Assembly: GCF_003096415.1 (NCBI RefSeq)
Contig: NZ_QEKH01000025.1
Coordinates: forward strand, 1 to 64,000
DNA length: 64,000 bases
DNA from: Victivallis vadensis
GTDB lineage: Bacteria > Verrucomicrobiota > Lentisphaeria > Victivallales > Victivallaceae
Direction of reading: 5' to 3'
Under the pieces are notes generated by a model, which saw only the letters and a program-made list of their open reading frames with translations, did not search any database and had not been told where the DNA came from. A program made the translations under genes and the position numbers. Shown piece by piece: positions 41,762 to 50,827 of this stretch (its first letter is position 1; every line of letters begins with the position of its first letter).

Positions 41762-42988
41762 ATGGCTGAATTTGACATCCAGAAAGTGTTCAGGCAAGTC
41801 GACAATGAGTTGAAGAAAGCGTATTTTCAGTCCCGCGTTCCGGATATGAAGATCGATTGGAAAACCGTAGGCAAAAATAATATCAACCCATTGTTCGAAG
41901 CATTCAAAAACCTGCCTACGGAGCAGAGGGAAAAAGTGAGCCAGGAGATGAACGATGTTTTTGACATCTCCATAAACAAGGCAAGCGGTCCGGTAATCCA
42001 TAATCTTGTAAAGCTCTTTGAGCTGCAGACCCCGGCAGATTTTGAAGATTGGACCTTGCCCAACAAGAGTATGTGGATACTGATCAATGGCAGTGATGAA
42101 GTGAAGAAGCGTATTTTCCGCTATACGGAAGTAGACTCTATTTCCGAACGGTTCTGGCTGAAGGTGTCATTGCAGGGGGAGTGCAGCGGAAAAATTACTT
42201 ATACCGGAGAGCAGATGTCGGCATTGCGGGAAACGATAAGTGCATTTGTTTTCCGGCATACCGGACATGGCAAACAGTGCATCATTGACCATGTCGTGCG
42301 GGACGATATGGGGGAAGAATGTTTCTTTGTGTATTATGACAAACCCCATCGTATCATACCCCAATGGAATGAAAACGGCTTTTCCTGGGATGTCGATCAT
42401 GCCAGTTCAGAAATGGTTTTTGTTTTTGACTATGTCCGTAATGAGCTGCGTATCCGGGCAAAAGCGTTTGACCGAGCCAAAAGAACTCTGCTTTGCCAGA
42501 CCTGGGCAGATATTATGCGTGGCGTATCTTTGGATCAGTCCAGTTTCCGGAGCAAGCTTTACGATATAGATGATTTCATATACAGGGAAAAATCGCACTT
42601 GCCGTTGGAGCTGGTCAATATTTTTTCCACTTTTGAAGTATCATTTATTGATGTCGATTTGGATGGCAGTGGCAAGGAACGGCTCACCTATAACCATAAA
42701 GACGGCGATGTCTATGACCGGCTTGATACGCTTTACAGTAACCAGGCGTTGGTCAGGGGACTGGCAGAAGTTCGCAAAATTAAATTCCGTGTCAGGCTGA
42801 ATCCCCGGTTCAAATTCAACCGTGATATGGTCATCTATTTTTCCGGAGACCATACCGATCTCTATTCCAAGAATGAAGCGGTCCGGCAGACTTTGGCTGA
42901 TGCTTTTGAAACGCTTGGTGTTATACAGTCTCCGGTAATGGATGTAATCAATGGTGCTGCCGATGAGCGAAATAAAGTTGCTGTCTGA
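41762..42988 (+). CDS. Unrecognised 408-aa protein of the XRE/ImmA module
   Basis: A soluble 408-aa protein beginning MAEFDIQKVFRQVDNELKKA. No membrane segments and no P-loop, HTH, nuclease or protease motif were recognised. Residues 1-120 are helical; residues ~120-220 are beta-rich with several Trp and His (FRHTGHGKQCIIDHVVRDD); residues ~250-400 are mixed, ending FSGDHTDLYSKNEAVRQTL. The 3' end overlaps the next gene, so the two are translated together. It could be a lysogenic-conversion or defence protein encoded beside the repressor; nothing but position supports that. Confidence 0.75.
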   Translation: MAEFDIQKVFRQVDNELKKAYFQSRVPDMKIDWKTVGKNNINPLFEAFKNLPTEQREKVSQEMNDVFDISINKASGPVIHNLVKLFELQTPADFEDWTLPNKSMWILINGSDEVKKRIFRYTEVDSISERFWLKVSLQGECSGKITYTGEQMSALRETISAFVFRHTGHGKQCIIDHVVRDDMGEECFFVYYDKPHRIIPQWNENGFSWDVDHASSEMVFVFDYVRNELRIRAKAFDRAKRTLLCQTWADIMRGVSLDQSSFRSKLYDIDDFIYREKSHLPLELVNIFSTFEVSFIDVDLDGSGKERLTYNHKDGDVYDRLDTLYSNQALVRGLAEVRKIKFRVRLNPRFKFNRDMVIYFSGDHTDLYSKNEAVRQTLADAFETLGVIQSPVMDVINGAADERNKVAV

Positions 42989-43922
42989 ATGGCTGAATCA
43001 TGATCGCCCGGAAATCCCCTGGCAGACCATTGATAAACTCTCGGCATACTGGCAGCAAAAGAGGATGGTATATCCGGTAGGCAGGGAACGGACAACCGCC
43101 CGCTGTCATTGTGATATGGATCATGAGGAAGAAGTTTTTTATCCGCAAGGAAAACCGGTAATTCTCTGTTCCTACACCGGATGTACCCGGGAAGTTTCTA
43201 CAACAGAGTTGCGGGACTGGCATTTTGACAGTTCTGTATTTGTCCGGCATCTTGGTGAACTGTTCCAATGCAAAGGGACTCCGGAAGAAATCATCGGCGG
43301 CAACCTGTGGTCACTGGGAATGACTGCTCACCGCATTGGCGGTATTCCACGTGATGTTTACTTTGCTCTGAATCTCGGCAAAGACAGTTTTAACATATAT
43401 GAGCGTTTACCCAAAGATGGAACGCAGGCGATACTGATTTCCGGATCTTCACAGATGCAGTATTCAGATCATTTCAAAGCAGACCATGTATTCAGCATCA
43501 GTGACATCCTGTCATTTGCCGGAGACCGCCTGGAGCTGAATATTGATGCGATGAACGCACGGCTGGGTCTGCCGGTAGAGAAAAAGAAAAAGCCGAAGAA
43601 TACCACCGGGAGCAGAGCCAATAATGTAAAAAAGATGCTTGCGGAAATAATCAAAGAAATAAGCGGAGCATATAGCCATTACTGCAATCAGAATTACCGG
43701 GATAACGGGTCGCAGGAACTTTACCCACGGCTGACTTTTGAGCAGTTGGGAGAGCGTGTCGGAATCTCCAAAGGTACGGTTTCAAAAATATTCAGCGAAG
43801 AAGATGAGAACGGAGATCCGGCATACAAAGAGCTTCATATTATGTGGGAAATTCTTGGCTCAAAAGCGCAGATACTCAAATATGGTATGACGCATCTGCA
43901 AAATAAGCAAAAAGGCAGATAA
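42963..43922 (+). CDS. Unrecognised 319-aa protein with C-terminal HTH
   Basis: The N-terminal ~100 residues contain Cys/His (ARCHCDMDHEEE, then LCSYTGC), perhaps a zinc site. The middle ~100-190 is mixed alpha/beta (YFALNLGKDSFNIYERLPKDG, AILISGSSQMQYSDHF). A Lys-rich linker follows. The C-terminal ~60 residues hold a helix-turn-helix (RLTFEQLGERVGISKGTVSKIFS). The ATG at 42963 lies inside the 408-aa gene, overlap 26 bases, without a clear Shine-Dalgarno, which suggests coupling. A DNA-binding effector or regulator is likely. Confidence 0.75.
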   Translation: MSEIKLLSEWLNHDRPEIPWQTIDKLSAYWQQKRMVYPVGRERTTARCHCDMDHEEEVFYPQGKPVILCSYTGCTREVSTTELRDWHFDSSVFVRHLGELFQCKGTPEEIIGGNLWSLGMTAHRIGGIPRDVYFALNLGKDSFNIYERLPKDGTQAILISGSSQMQYSDHFKADHVFSISDILSFAGDRLELNIDAMNARLGLPVEKKKKPKNTTGSRANNVKKMLAEIIKEISGAYSHYCNQNYRDNGSQELYPRLTFEQLGERVGISKGTVSKIFSEEDENGDPAYKELHIMWEILGSKAQILKYGMTHLQNKQKGR

Positions 43923-43929
43923 AACAGAG

Positions 43930-43957
43930 AGCGGCAAGAGCAATCCTGCCGCTTTTT
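43930..43957 (+). terminator. Terminator of the XRE/ImmA module
   Basis: AGCGGCA (43930-43936) pairs with TGCCGCT (43947-43953), followed by TTTT. It directly follows the 319-aa gene and marks the right side of the phage genes. Confidence 0.9.
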
Positions 43958-44224
43958 ACATTCCTTTTTGCATCACTTTTTCAAAGCGGAAGAAACCGGA
44001 AGTATTTATGTCTTTGAATTCTTCCGTCAGGTCATGTTCTTCCCGATGGGATTCGTTGAAAAATTCCACGATTTTGAAACCACATTTATTTACATAAAAA
44101 TGGATGTTGCGCCGCTCAAAATAGGGAGTATGAGTTTCCCAAATCCTTGCATCCGGATAAGTTGACTCAATGAGCTGCCATGCTTTGAATCCGATCCGCT
44201 TATTGATGAACTCTTTAAATATAA
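43956..44224 (-). pseudogene. 5'-truncated GNAT acetyltransferase
   Basis: The minus strand reads GIGFKAWQLIESTYPDAR-like sequence (here IGFKAWQLIESTYPDAR), then IWETHTPYFERRNIHFYVNKCGFKIVEFF, ending QKGM and TAA at 43956. This is the C-terminal half of a GNAT acetyltransferase. The N-terminal half is absent: at 44224/44225 it is cut by sequence that begins like an insertion-element end. So the gene was split by an insertion and the rest lost. Confidence 0.75.
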
Positions 44225-44820
44225 GGCTATGTCACAACAAACAGTTGATAAATAGCCATTTTTATAGGGGAGTATCAGAACTCCCCTGCAAACTGTTATT
44301 TGCAGTTATCTATACTCATTTGGAATTTCGATATGAAATGTCTCACACAATAACTTCACATCATGTGCATCATTTTCATCAAACTCGTATCCCAGATGGA
44401 ACATTACTTGACTATATGGTTCAATACAGGAAACCTCTATTTCCTCAATTCTTCCTTTACCCGAAAAAGTTTCTACCGGAAAACAATCCCCATCATAAAG
44501 AATTTCACCTTCGTCCGTATATTCAAAACAATGCAAATCAATAATTCTGTTTTTCAAATCTTCCCATACAGTATGGTTCAATGTTGTATATTCCATCTTA
44601 ATCTCATAAAAGCCATTAGCTTTCATTATTTCTATAAAGTTCTGATAATCGTTCTTTTCTACAAAAATGTCAATATCATTATGGGCTCTTGACTGATATC
44701 CAAGAAGAGCATCTACACCCCAGCCACCATCAAGAAAGACTTTAATCTCCGCATCTATTGCAAATTGAAGAATCTGTTTTACATCTGTTATATTGACCAT
44801 CTTATCATCTCCACAAATTT
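44225..44820. mobile_element. Remnant of an lnu(C)-carrying mobile element
   Basis: The left end begins GGCTATGTCACAACAAACAG at 44225, a terminal sequence of the kind seen in IS1595-type elements, and contains an inverted repeat GGCTAT / ATAGCC. It abruptly truncates the GNAT gene. lnu(C) follows in AT-rich DNA. lnu(C) is known on a small mobilisable transposon (MTnSag1) with an IS1595-type transposase. Here no transposase and no matching right end are visible, so the element is partial; the right limit given is approximate. Confidence 0.55.
44306..44800 (-). CDS. lnu(C): Lincosamide nucleotidyltransferase, Lnu(C)-like
   Basis: A 164-aa protein, the length of Lnu(C). The nucleotidyltransferase core is FLDGGWGVDALLGYQSRAHNDIDIFVEK, with GGWGVDALLG and the two Asp of DIDI as metal ligands. 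Further segments (EMDYTTLNH-like, LKNRIIDLHCFEYTDEGEIL) fit this family, which adenylates lincomycin and clindamycin. GTGGAG lies 8 bases before the ATG. The gene is far more AT-rich than the chromosome nearby, so it is recently acquired. Name recognised from memory of the sequence; an alignment would settle identity. Confidence 0.88.
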   Translation of the reverse strand: MVNITDVKQILQFAIDAEIKVFLDGGWGVDALLGYQSRAHNDIDIFVEKNDYQNFIEIMKANGFYEIKMEYTTLNHTVWEDLKNRIIDLHCFEYTDEGEILYDGDCFPVETFSGKGRIEEIEVSCIEPYSQVMFHLGYEFDENDAHDVKLLCETFHIEIPNEYR

Positions 44821-44823
44821 TAA

Positions 44824-45024
44824 TTAGGCGACCAGAGGAACTGCTGGTCTGTTTGATAAATCTCTGCATTTAGCAGTTTTCAATGTTGCCAAAACGAAAG
44901 TTAAGAAGATGTTCCTTTTCTCCATATCGCTTTCTTTGGCGTAATTTACAAGGTTATTCCACACAAGATAGTTGTTCTGGAAAAATTCGATTTCCTGCAG
45001 CTTTATTTTTTTCAGTTCAAGATT
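44824..45024 (-). CDS. Small AT-rich hypothetical protein upstream of lnu(C)
   Basis: A 66-aa frame starting MNLELKKIKLQEIEFFQNNY. It is helical and charged. It lies in the same orientation as lnu(C) and 23 bp before it. It could be a broken protein, a leader, or a small gene of the vanished element. No family recognised; coding status uncertain. Confidence 0.35.
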   Translation of the reverse strand, partial: NLELKKIKLQEIEFFQNNYLVWNNLVNYAKESDMEKRNIFLTFVLATLKTAKCRDLSNRPAVPLVA

Positions 45025-45402
45025 CATATTTGTCTCCAACGCAATATCATTTTGGTAATATACCATTTTTCGCAGGCATTTACAAATGGGAACGATGATT
45101 TTTTACCAAATGCCAGAACAAGGACTTACCTTTGGCAAAATGAAAGACAGAGCAGAAGTGGCAGAAAACCAACTTTTGCACCGTCTATTTCTTACATCAA
45201 GTCCTTGCATTGCCATTTTTTATAAATCGTTGATAATAAACAATAATGCTCCAAGGACTTGCGTCCTTGCGTTTCAGAGACTTTTGCCGTAAAAGTGGTG
45301 CAAAATGCCATTGCTGGTATGGTTCAGCATTGAGAATGACAGTCTCTTGATTGCCCCGCAAAAGCCGCAAGTGCCTGCAACTGTAAGGGGTATAAAAAGA
45401 AA
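45025..45402. other. AT-rich non-coding stretch with AAGGACTT repeats
   Basis: No gene is supported. The octamer AAGGACTT or its complement occurs several times (about 45119, 45198, 45252 and within the terminator at 45411-45429). One copy forms a 7-bp hairpin (CAAGGAC TTGC GTCCTTG, about 45251-45268). This is probably insertion-scar or boundary sequence between the element and the chromosome. Confidence 0.45.
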
Positions 45403-45437
45403 ATTGCCAGGGACTTTATTTGTAAGTCCTTGGCAAT
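45403..45437 (-). terminator. Terminator of tRNA-Ala
   Basis: A 14-bp stem with one G-T pair: ATTGCCAGGGACTT (45403-45416) against AAGTCCTTGGCAAT (45424-45437), followed on the minus strand by TTTCTTTTT. It begins 11 bp after the tRNA 3' end. Confidence 0.85.
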
Positions 45438-45447
45438 CAATAAGTTC

Positions 45448-45524
45448 TGGTGGAGCTGGTGGGAGTCGAACCCATGACCTATACGATGCGAACGTATCGC
45501 TCTAGCCAACTGAGCTACAGCCCC
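45448..45524 (-). tRNA. tRNA-Ala (anticodon CGC)
   Basis: 77 bases on the minus strand including an encoded CCA end. The acceptor stem GGGGCTG pairs with CAGCTCC and contains the G3-U70 pair that identifies alanine tRNAs. The anticodon stem ATACG/CGTAT carries the loop TTCGCAT, so the anticodon is CGC (codon GCG). The D arm (GCTC/GAGC) and GTTCGACTC T-loop are normal. The T stem has one mismatch at its base. Confidence 0.95.
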
Positions 45525-45568
45525 ATTTTTTATTGCCGACCTTCGCTTTGCTTTGGTCAACGTTTCTT

Positions 45569-45596
45569 AAAATAGCGATTCTTTTGAAAAATACAA
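45569..45596 (-). promoter_or_regulatory. Promoter of tRNA-Ala
   Basis: Minus strand TTGTAT (45596-45591), 16 bp, TATTTT (45574-45569). The start would lie about 35-40 bases before the mature tRNA 5' end. Confidence 0.55.
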
Positions 45597-45678
45597 GCTC
45601 AAAGACGAAAAAAAGTAAAGAAAATACAACTTGTTTCAGGAAGTATCGATTTTTCTTGGCTTTGAAGGGGGGAAAACT

Positions 45679-45706
45679 TTGCTTTTTTCCGATTCACCAT
45701 TATAAT
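45679..45706 (+). promoter_or_regulatory. Promoter of the sigma factor gene
   Basis: TTGCTT (45679-45684), 16 bp, TATAAT (45701-45706). It lies about 78 bp before the ATG of the sigma factor gene. Confidence 0.6.
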
Positions 45707-45783
45707 AATAGTAGAGGTCTGAAAATTTAGGTTGGATGGCCGCCGGAACAATACCGGTTCCGCGGTAAAAGCATGAAACGGTT

Positions 45784-47205
45784 ATGGGAAACAATACTTC
45801 TACAGAAGCGCAATCGAATGCAGAAAACCCCGAGATCAATCTGCGAGCTACGGCTGACAGTGTCGGAGGCAACGATTTCGCCGATTCCCTGGCAAGCTAC
45901 CTCCAGCAGATCGGCAAAATGCCGCCGCTTCCTCCCGAACAGCAACAGCAGCTCGGCGATGATATCGACGCCGTCACCCGCAAACTGCGGCATCAGATCC
46001 ACGCATTCGGCTTTGTGACGCAGGAACATCTCCGGCTGTTGAATGAATGTATCAGCACCAATTCCGACCCGGCCGATTATTTCCAGCCCTCTTCTCTGAA
46101 AAAAGAAGATATTTCCGCCGGTGAACTGCTGAAGCTCCTGATGGAATGGAAAGGGGAGCTGCATGCGAAGCATACCGCCCTGGCCGCCGCATTCCGCGCC
46201 CGTCACGGGTATGCCGAACGGCGAGCCGAACTGGTCGAATCGCTTTCCAAATTCGACATATCCGGCGATATGCTCGGCGAATTTTTCCAGATCGTGCTCG
46301 ATTACGCCCGGCTGATCCAGCCCAGCATCGGCTATTCCCAGAAATTCACCTTCGATCCCGGCCCGGTCGACCGGCAACGGCGCAAGCTGCTTGAGGACCG
46401 CTTCCTGATGACCTATGAAGAGCTGACCGGTGAAATCCGGAAGCTGCTCGAAATCCACGAGGAACTGCAGAACCTGCGTCAGAAGATGATCGAAGCGAAC
46501 CTGCGGCTTGTGATCAGCATCGCCCAGAAGTACCGCAACCGCGGGCTGCCCTTCAACGACCTGATTCAGGAGGGAAACCTCGGCCTGCTACGCGCGTTGG
46601 AGAAATTCGATTTCCGGCTCGGCAACAAATTCTCCACCTACGCAAGCTGGTGGATCAAGCACAATATCTCACGCTCCATCGCGGAACAGTCGCGCGTGAT
46701 CCGGATTCCGGCCCATATGGTTCATGCGATCAATTCGATGACCTGGGCGGAACAGCGCTTCATCCAATCCCACGGCCGCGAGCCGGAAATCGATGAATTG
46801 GCCGCCGTGCTGGAAATGCCGGTCGCCCGGATCAGCGCGATCCGCAAAATGTCCTGTCAGACGATTTCGCTGCAGGCTCCGGTATCGAGCAGCGAGGACG
46901 GAGCGATGCTTGAAGACCTGATCGCCGACGACAGCACCGCCAATCCGGTGCGCGACTTCGCCCGCAAAATTCTGTACGACAAGCTCTACGAAATGCTGCG
47001 GACCTTGCCGGAGCGCGATCAGCAGATCATCATTCTGCGCTTCGGCCTGTTCGGACAGCCCTGCCTGCCGCTGGTGGACATCAGCCGCCGGTTCAACCTG
47101 ACCCGCGAACGCATCCGGCAGCTGGAGGCGAAGATCATTGAAAACCTCCGCTCCCCGGCCAAGCTCAAATATCTCGACGGCTGCGCACAGGGCACGGAAG
47201 AATAA
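45784..47205 (+). CDS. rpoD: Sigma-70 family RNA polymerase sigma factor (RpoD/SigA type)
   Basis: A 473-aa protein. Region 1.2-like segment [25 protein letters not shown] is at about 32-60. Region 2 is [67 protein letters not shown] (2.1-2.4, with the -10-binding YASWWI). Region 3 follows ([14 protein letters not shown]). Region 4 has [15 protein letters not shown] and the [28 protein letters not shown]. It has all parts of a group 1/2 sigma factor, but an unusually long and divergent segment (~60-220) before region 2, so it may be an alternative group-2 factor instead of the housekeeping one. Confidence 0.88.
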   Translation: MGNNTSTEAQSNAENPEINLRATADSVGGNDFADSLASYLQQIGKMPPLPPEQQQQLGDDIDAVTRKLRHQIHAFGFVTQEHLRLLNECISTNSDPADYFQPSSLKKEDISAGELLKLLMEWKGELHAKHTALAAAFRARHGYAERRAELVESLSKFDISGDMLGEFFQIVLDYARLIQPSIGYSQKFTFDPGPVDRQRRKLLEDRFLMTYEELTGEIRKLLEIHEELQNLRQKMIEANLRLVISIAQKYRNRGLPFNDLIQEGNLGLLRALEKFDFRLGNKFSTYASWWIKHNISRSIAEQSRVIRIPAHMVHAINSMTWAEQRFIQSHGREPEIDELAAVLEMPVARISAIRKMSCQTISLQAPVSSSEDGAMLEDLIADDSTANPVRDFARKILYDKLYEMLRTLPERDQQIIILRFGLFGQPCLPLVDISRRFNLTRERIRQLEAKIIENLRSPAKLKYLDGCAQGTEE

Positions 47206-47227
47206 GAGCTTATCCCTAAATAAGCTC
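47206..47227. terminator. Hairpin after the sigma factor gene
   Basis: GAGCTTAT (47206-47213) pairs perfectly with ATAAGCTC (47220-47227) directly after the stop codon. No T-run follows, so termination ability is uncertain; it may protect the 3' end of the mRNA. Confidence 0.5.
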
Positions 47228-47319
47228 CAAGCCTCCCCTGAACCGGTAGTTCAGAGTGTCACACTCCGCGTCGCCGCTGCGGAACGGGTAATACGAAAGC
47301 GGATCAATGACGACCGGAA

Positions 47320-47924
47320 TCACCGGACTCGGCGCAACGTGCCGAACTCCCGGGGAAAAAGATAACAAAAGTGGCTGAGATCGTTGAAACCGGATTTCAG
47401 GGCGACTTCGACGACGGGGAGCGCCGGAGCCGCGGCCAACAGCCGGCACGCTTCATGCAGCCGGCGGCGGAATTTCCGGCGAAGGGCGCAGACGATTCCA
47501 CGGAGGCCGCGATCGGTATCGGTCACATAGAGGTCGGAGAAGGCCGGCTCCTCCGGGTGAAAGATCGAGAAGAAGCCGAAGCTGTTTTCCATTTTTTTCA
47601 GTTCGTCATCGATCAGCTCCGGCAGGAAGAGGATGTTGTAAAGCCCGAGTTCCCCGGAAAGGGTGCGGCAGGTAGTCCGGAAGCGGGGATGGCTCACGAC
47701 CATCGAACCGTCCCGGATCGGATAACGGCGGTCGTTGAGCAGATATTCGCCGTTCCCGGAGAAATAGCAGGTGATCTTCCCGAAATCGCGGCGGTGGAAC
47801 ACCGATTCGCTGACCGCCTCCGAATTGTGGAAACACCGGCCGATGAAAAAGGCCCTCCCTCCGTAAAATAGCGGCGCCTCGGATAAAAAATTTCCGGCGT
47901 CCGCCGTATTTCGTCCGATTTCAT
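47320..47924 (-). pseudogene. Degenerate AraC-family regulator
   Basis: The minus strand reads an AraC-type sensor domain (GGRAFFIGRCFHNSEAVSES, then ITCYFSGNGEYLLNDRRYPI, DGSMVVSHPRFRTTCRTL). It then jumps from ALRRKFRR directly to RLHEACRLLAAAPALPVVEVALKSGFNDLSHFCYLF, the second HTH. The first HTH of the usual pair is missing. The most plausible start (ATG at 47924) lies in another frame, so a frameshift is also needed. Both defects suggest that the gene is not functional. A good promoter remains upstream. Confidence 0.65.
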
Positions 47925-47984
47925 GATTACCGCCGCTCCTCTCCCGGTATCCGGCCGTATTGGAAGCCGCCCGTCCATTCTTAT

Positions 47985-48012
47985 AGTATACAGTCGTGCC
48001 ACGGTTTTGCAA
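47985..48012 (-). promoter_or_regulatory. Promoter of the degenerate AraC gene
   Basis: Minus strand TTGCAA (48012-48007), 16 bp, TATACT (47990-47985), about 60 bp before the likely original ATG. Confidence 0.6.
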
Positions 48013-48173
48013 GCAGCGAACCGCGCGAAGGGAAAATTCCGCACCGCCTCCCCTTCGTCGGGCTCCCGATCCGGGAAACGGCGGCAAAAGCGCCGGAATC
48101 CTGACGAAATTACTGGAAATTCCACCGTTCACTGGCTATATTGATAGAAAATCATACAGATTGGAAATGAGAA

Positions 48174-49220
<1,047 letters not shown>

Positions 49221-49227
49221 ACCGGCC

Positions 49228-50823
49228 ATGACCAGAAAAGTGCTGATTGCGGCGTTGCCGATCCTGATCCTGCTGGCGATCCCTTTCCTGCTGCGTCCCC
49301 GGGGGACGGAGGCGGACCCCGCTTCCGGCGAGGCGGATAAGCTCGTGATGATCACCGCCCACAACGAATCGATCCGCTACGAGTACGAACAGGCGTTCCG
49401 CAAATACTACCGCAAGCGGTTCGGGCGGGACGTCACGATCGACTTCCGTTCGCCGGGCGGCACCAGCGACATCGTGCGCTATATCGCGGACCGGTTCGAA
49501 GCGGAGTTCCGGCGCGAATTTGAAGCGACCCCGGCCAACGGCGAATGGACCGCCGAAACCGCCGAAGCATTCGCCAACCCGGCGGTGGACCGCGATCCCG
49601 CCGCCTCGCCCGCCGCGAAACGGGCGAGGAAGCTTTTCCTCAAGTCGGATACCGGCATCGGCATCGACCTGATGGCGGGCGGCGGCACCTTCGATATGGC
49701 GCGCAACGCGGCGCGCGGCTTCGCGGTGGACGGCGGACTCCGGCAGCGCCACCCGGAGTACTTCGACCCGGCGGTGATCCCGCAGAGCTTCGGCGGCGAC
49801 GAGCTGTACGACAAGCAGGGGCGGTATTACGGGGTGGTGCTTTCGACTTTCGGCATCTGCTACAACTCCGACCGGGTTCGGGAGCTGGGGGACGGCGCGC
49901 CGCCGAAGCGATGGACGGATCTCGGCGAACCGCGCTTCTACAACACGCTTTCGCTGGCCGACCCGTCAAAATCCGGCTCGGTGAACAAGTGCTTTGAAAT
50001 CCTGATCCAACAGTGCATGGCCGATGCGAACGATCCGGTTGCAGGCTGGGAAAACGGCCTCAACCTGACCAAGCGTATCTTCGCGAACGCCCGCAACCTG
50101 ACCGACGCAGCGGGAAAGATTCCGCACGACGTCGCAACCGGCAACGCCGCCGCCGGAGTCGCGATCGACACCTACGGCTTCACCGAGCAGGAGTGGAATG
50201 AATTGCAGTTCGACGGCAAGCCGCACTTCTTCTATGTGCCTCCGGAGGGGGGCACCGCGATTTCGGCGGACCCGATCCAGCTGCTGCGCGGCGCGCCGAA
50301 CCGCAAAGTGGCGGAGGCGTTCCTCGACTTCGTATTGAGCAAGGAGGGGCAGCTGCTCCACTCGCTGAAACCGGGCGCGCCGGACGGCCCCCTGAAGCAC
50401 GCGCTGCGCCGCCCGACCATCCGCCGCGACCTCTACGGGGCGGAGTACCGCGAACACCGGACCGATCCCGGCTACAATCCGTATGAGTCCGGCGCGAACT
50501 TCGTATACCGCGCGCAGTGGACCGGTCCCTATTACAGTCTGCTGCGCATCCTGATCAAGTGCATCGCGCTGGAGCCGCAGGCGGAGCTGCAGCGGGCGTG
50601 GCGGGCGATCCTCGATGCGGGCGGCCCCGAAAAGGTGCCGGAGGCGATGGCGGCGTTCAACCGCCTGCCGTTCTCCTATCGCGACATCGACGAAGCCAAC
50701 CGGCTGATCCGCAAGGGCAAGGACCGCACCGCGGTCGATGTGGCGGCGACCTGCCGCGCGTGGAGCGAAGGGGCGCGGGCCAATTACCTCGAAGCCGAAC
50801 GGCTCGCGAAACAGGGGAGATAG
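49228..50823 (+). CDS. Extracellular solute-binding protein
   Basis: A 531-aa protein. An N-terminal signal or anchor segment (VLIAALPILILLAIPFLL, residues 5-22) is not followed by a lipobox. The mature part is a two-lobed type-2 binding protein: LVMITAHNESIRYEYEQAF, then GIGIDLMAGGGTFDMARNA, VVLSTFGICYNSDRV, GAPPKRWTDLGEPRF. The last segments match the Fe(III)/2-aminoethylphosphonate binding-protein group. It captures the substrate outside for the permease. It is longer than usual (about 340 aa) because of insertions around residues 95-135 and a long C-terminus. Confidence 0.87.
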   Translation: MTRKVLIAALPILILLAIPFLLRPRGTEADPASGEADKLVMITAHNESIRYEYEQAFRKYYRKRFGRDVTIDFRSPGGTSDIVRYIADRFEAEFRREFEATPANGEWTAETAEAFANPAVDRDPAASPAAKRARKLFLKSDTGIGIDLMAGGGTFDMARNAARGFAVDGGLRQRHPEYFDPAVIPQSFGGDELYDKQGRYYGVVLSTFGICYNSDRVRELGDGAPPKRWTDLGEPRFYNTLSLADPSKSGSVNKCFEILIQQCMADANDPVAGWENGLNLTKRIFANARNLTDAAGKIPHDVATGNAAAGVAIDTYGFTEQEWNELQFDGKPHFFYVPPEGGTAISADPIQLLRGAPNRKVAEAFLDFVLSKEGQLLHSLKPGAPDGPLKHALRRPTIRRDLYGAEYREHRTDPGYNPYESGANFVYRAQWTGPYYSLLRILIKCIALEPQAELQRAWRAILDAGGPEKVPEAMAAFNRLPFSYRDIDEANRLIRKGKDRTAVDVAATCRAWSEGARANYLEAERLAKQGR

Positions 50824-50827
50824 GAAC

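Larger units (their letters stand above)
648..43960. mobile_element. Prophage or prophage-derived element, lambda-like siphovirus type
   Basis: A near-complete, mostly leftward phage gene set is present: serine recombinase, sigma-like factor, replication and recombination genes, terminase, portal, protease-capsid fusion, tail tube, tape measure and fibre genes. GC is visibly lower than in the chromosome to the right. The ends are inferred: on the left the terminator near 650 closes the last gene; on the right the terminator at 43930-43957 closes the rightward module. No endolysin or holin is recognisable. Whether the element is inducible cannot be told. Exact att sites were not found, as expected for serine recombinases whose cores are very short. 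Confidence 0.85.

Noticed and set aside
43968-44165. Plus-strand frame over the acetyltransferase remnant
   Set aside because: The minus strand gives clear GNAT sequence, so the plus frame is a shadow.
45448-45524. tRNA-Ala as the phage attachment site
   Set aside because: No copy of the tRNA 3' end was seen at the left side, and the integrase is a serine recombinase, which rarely uses tRNA genes.
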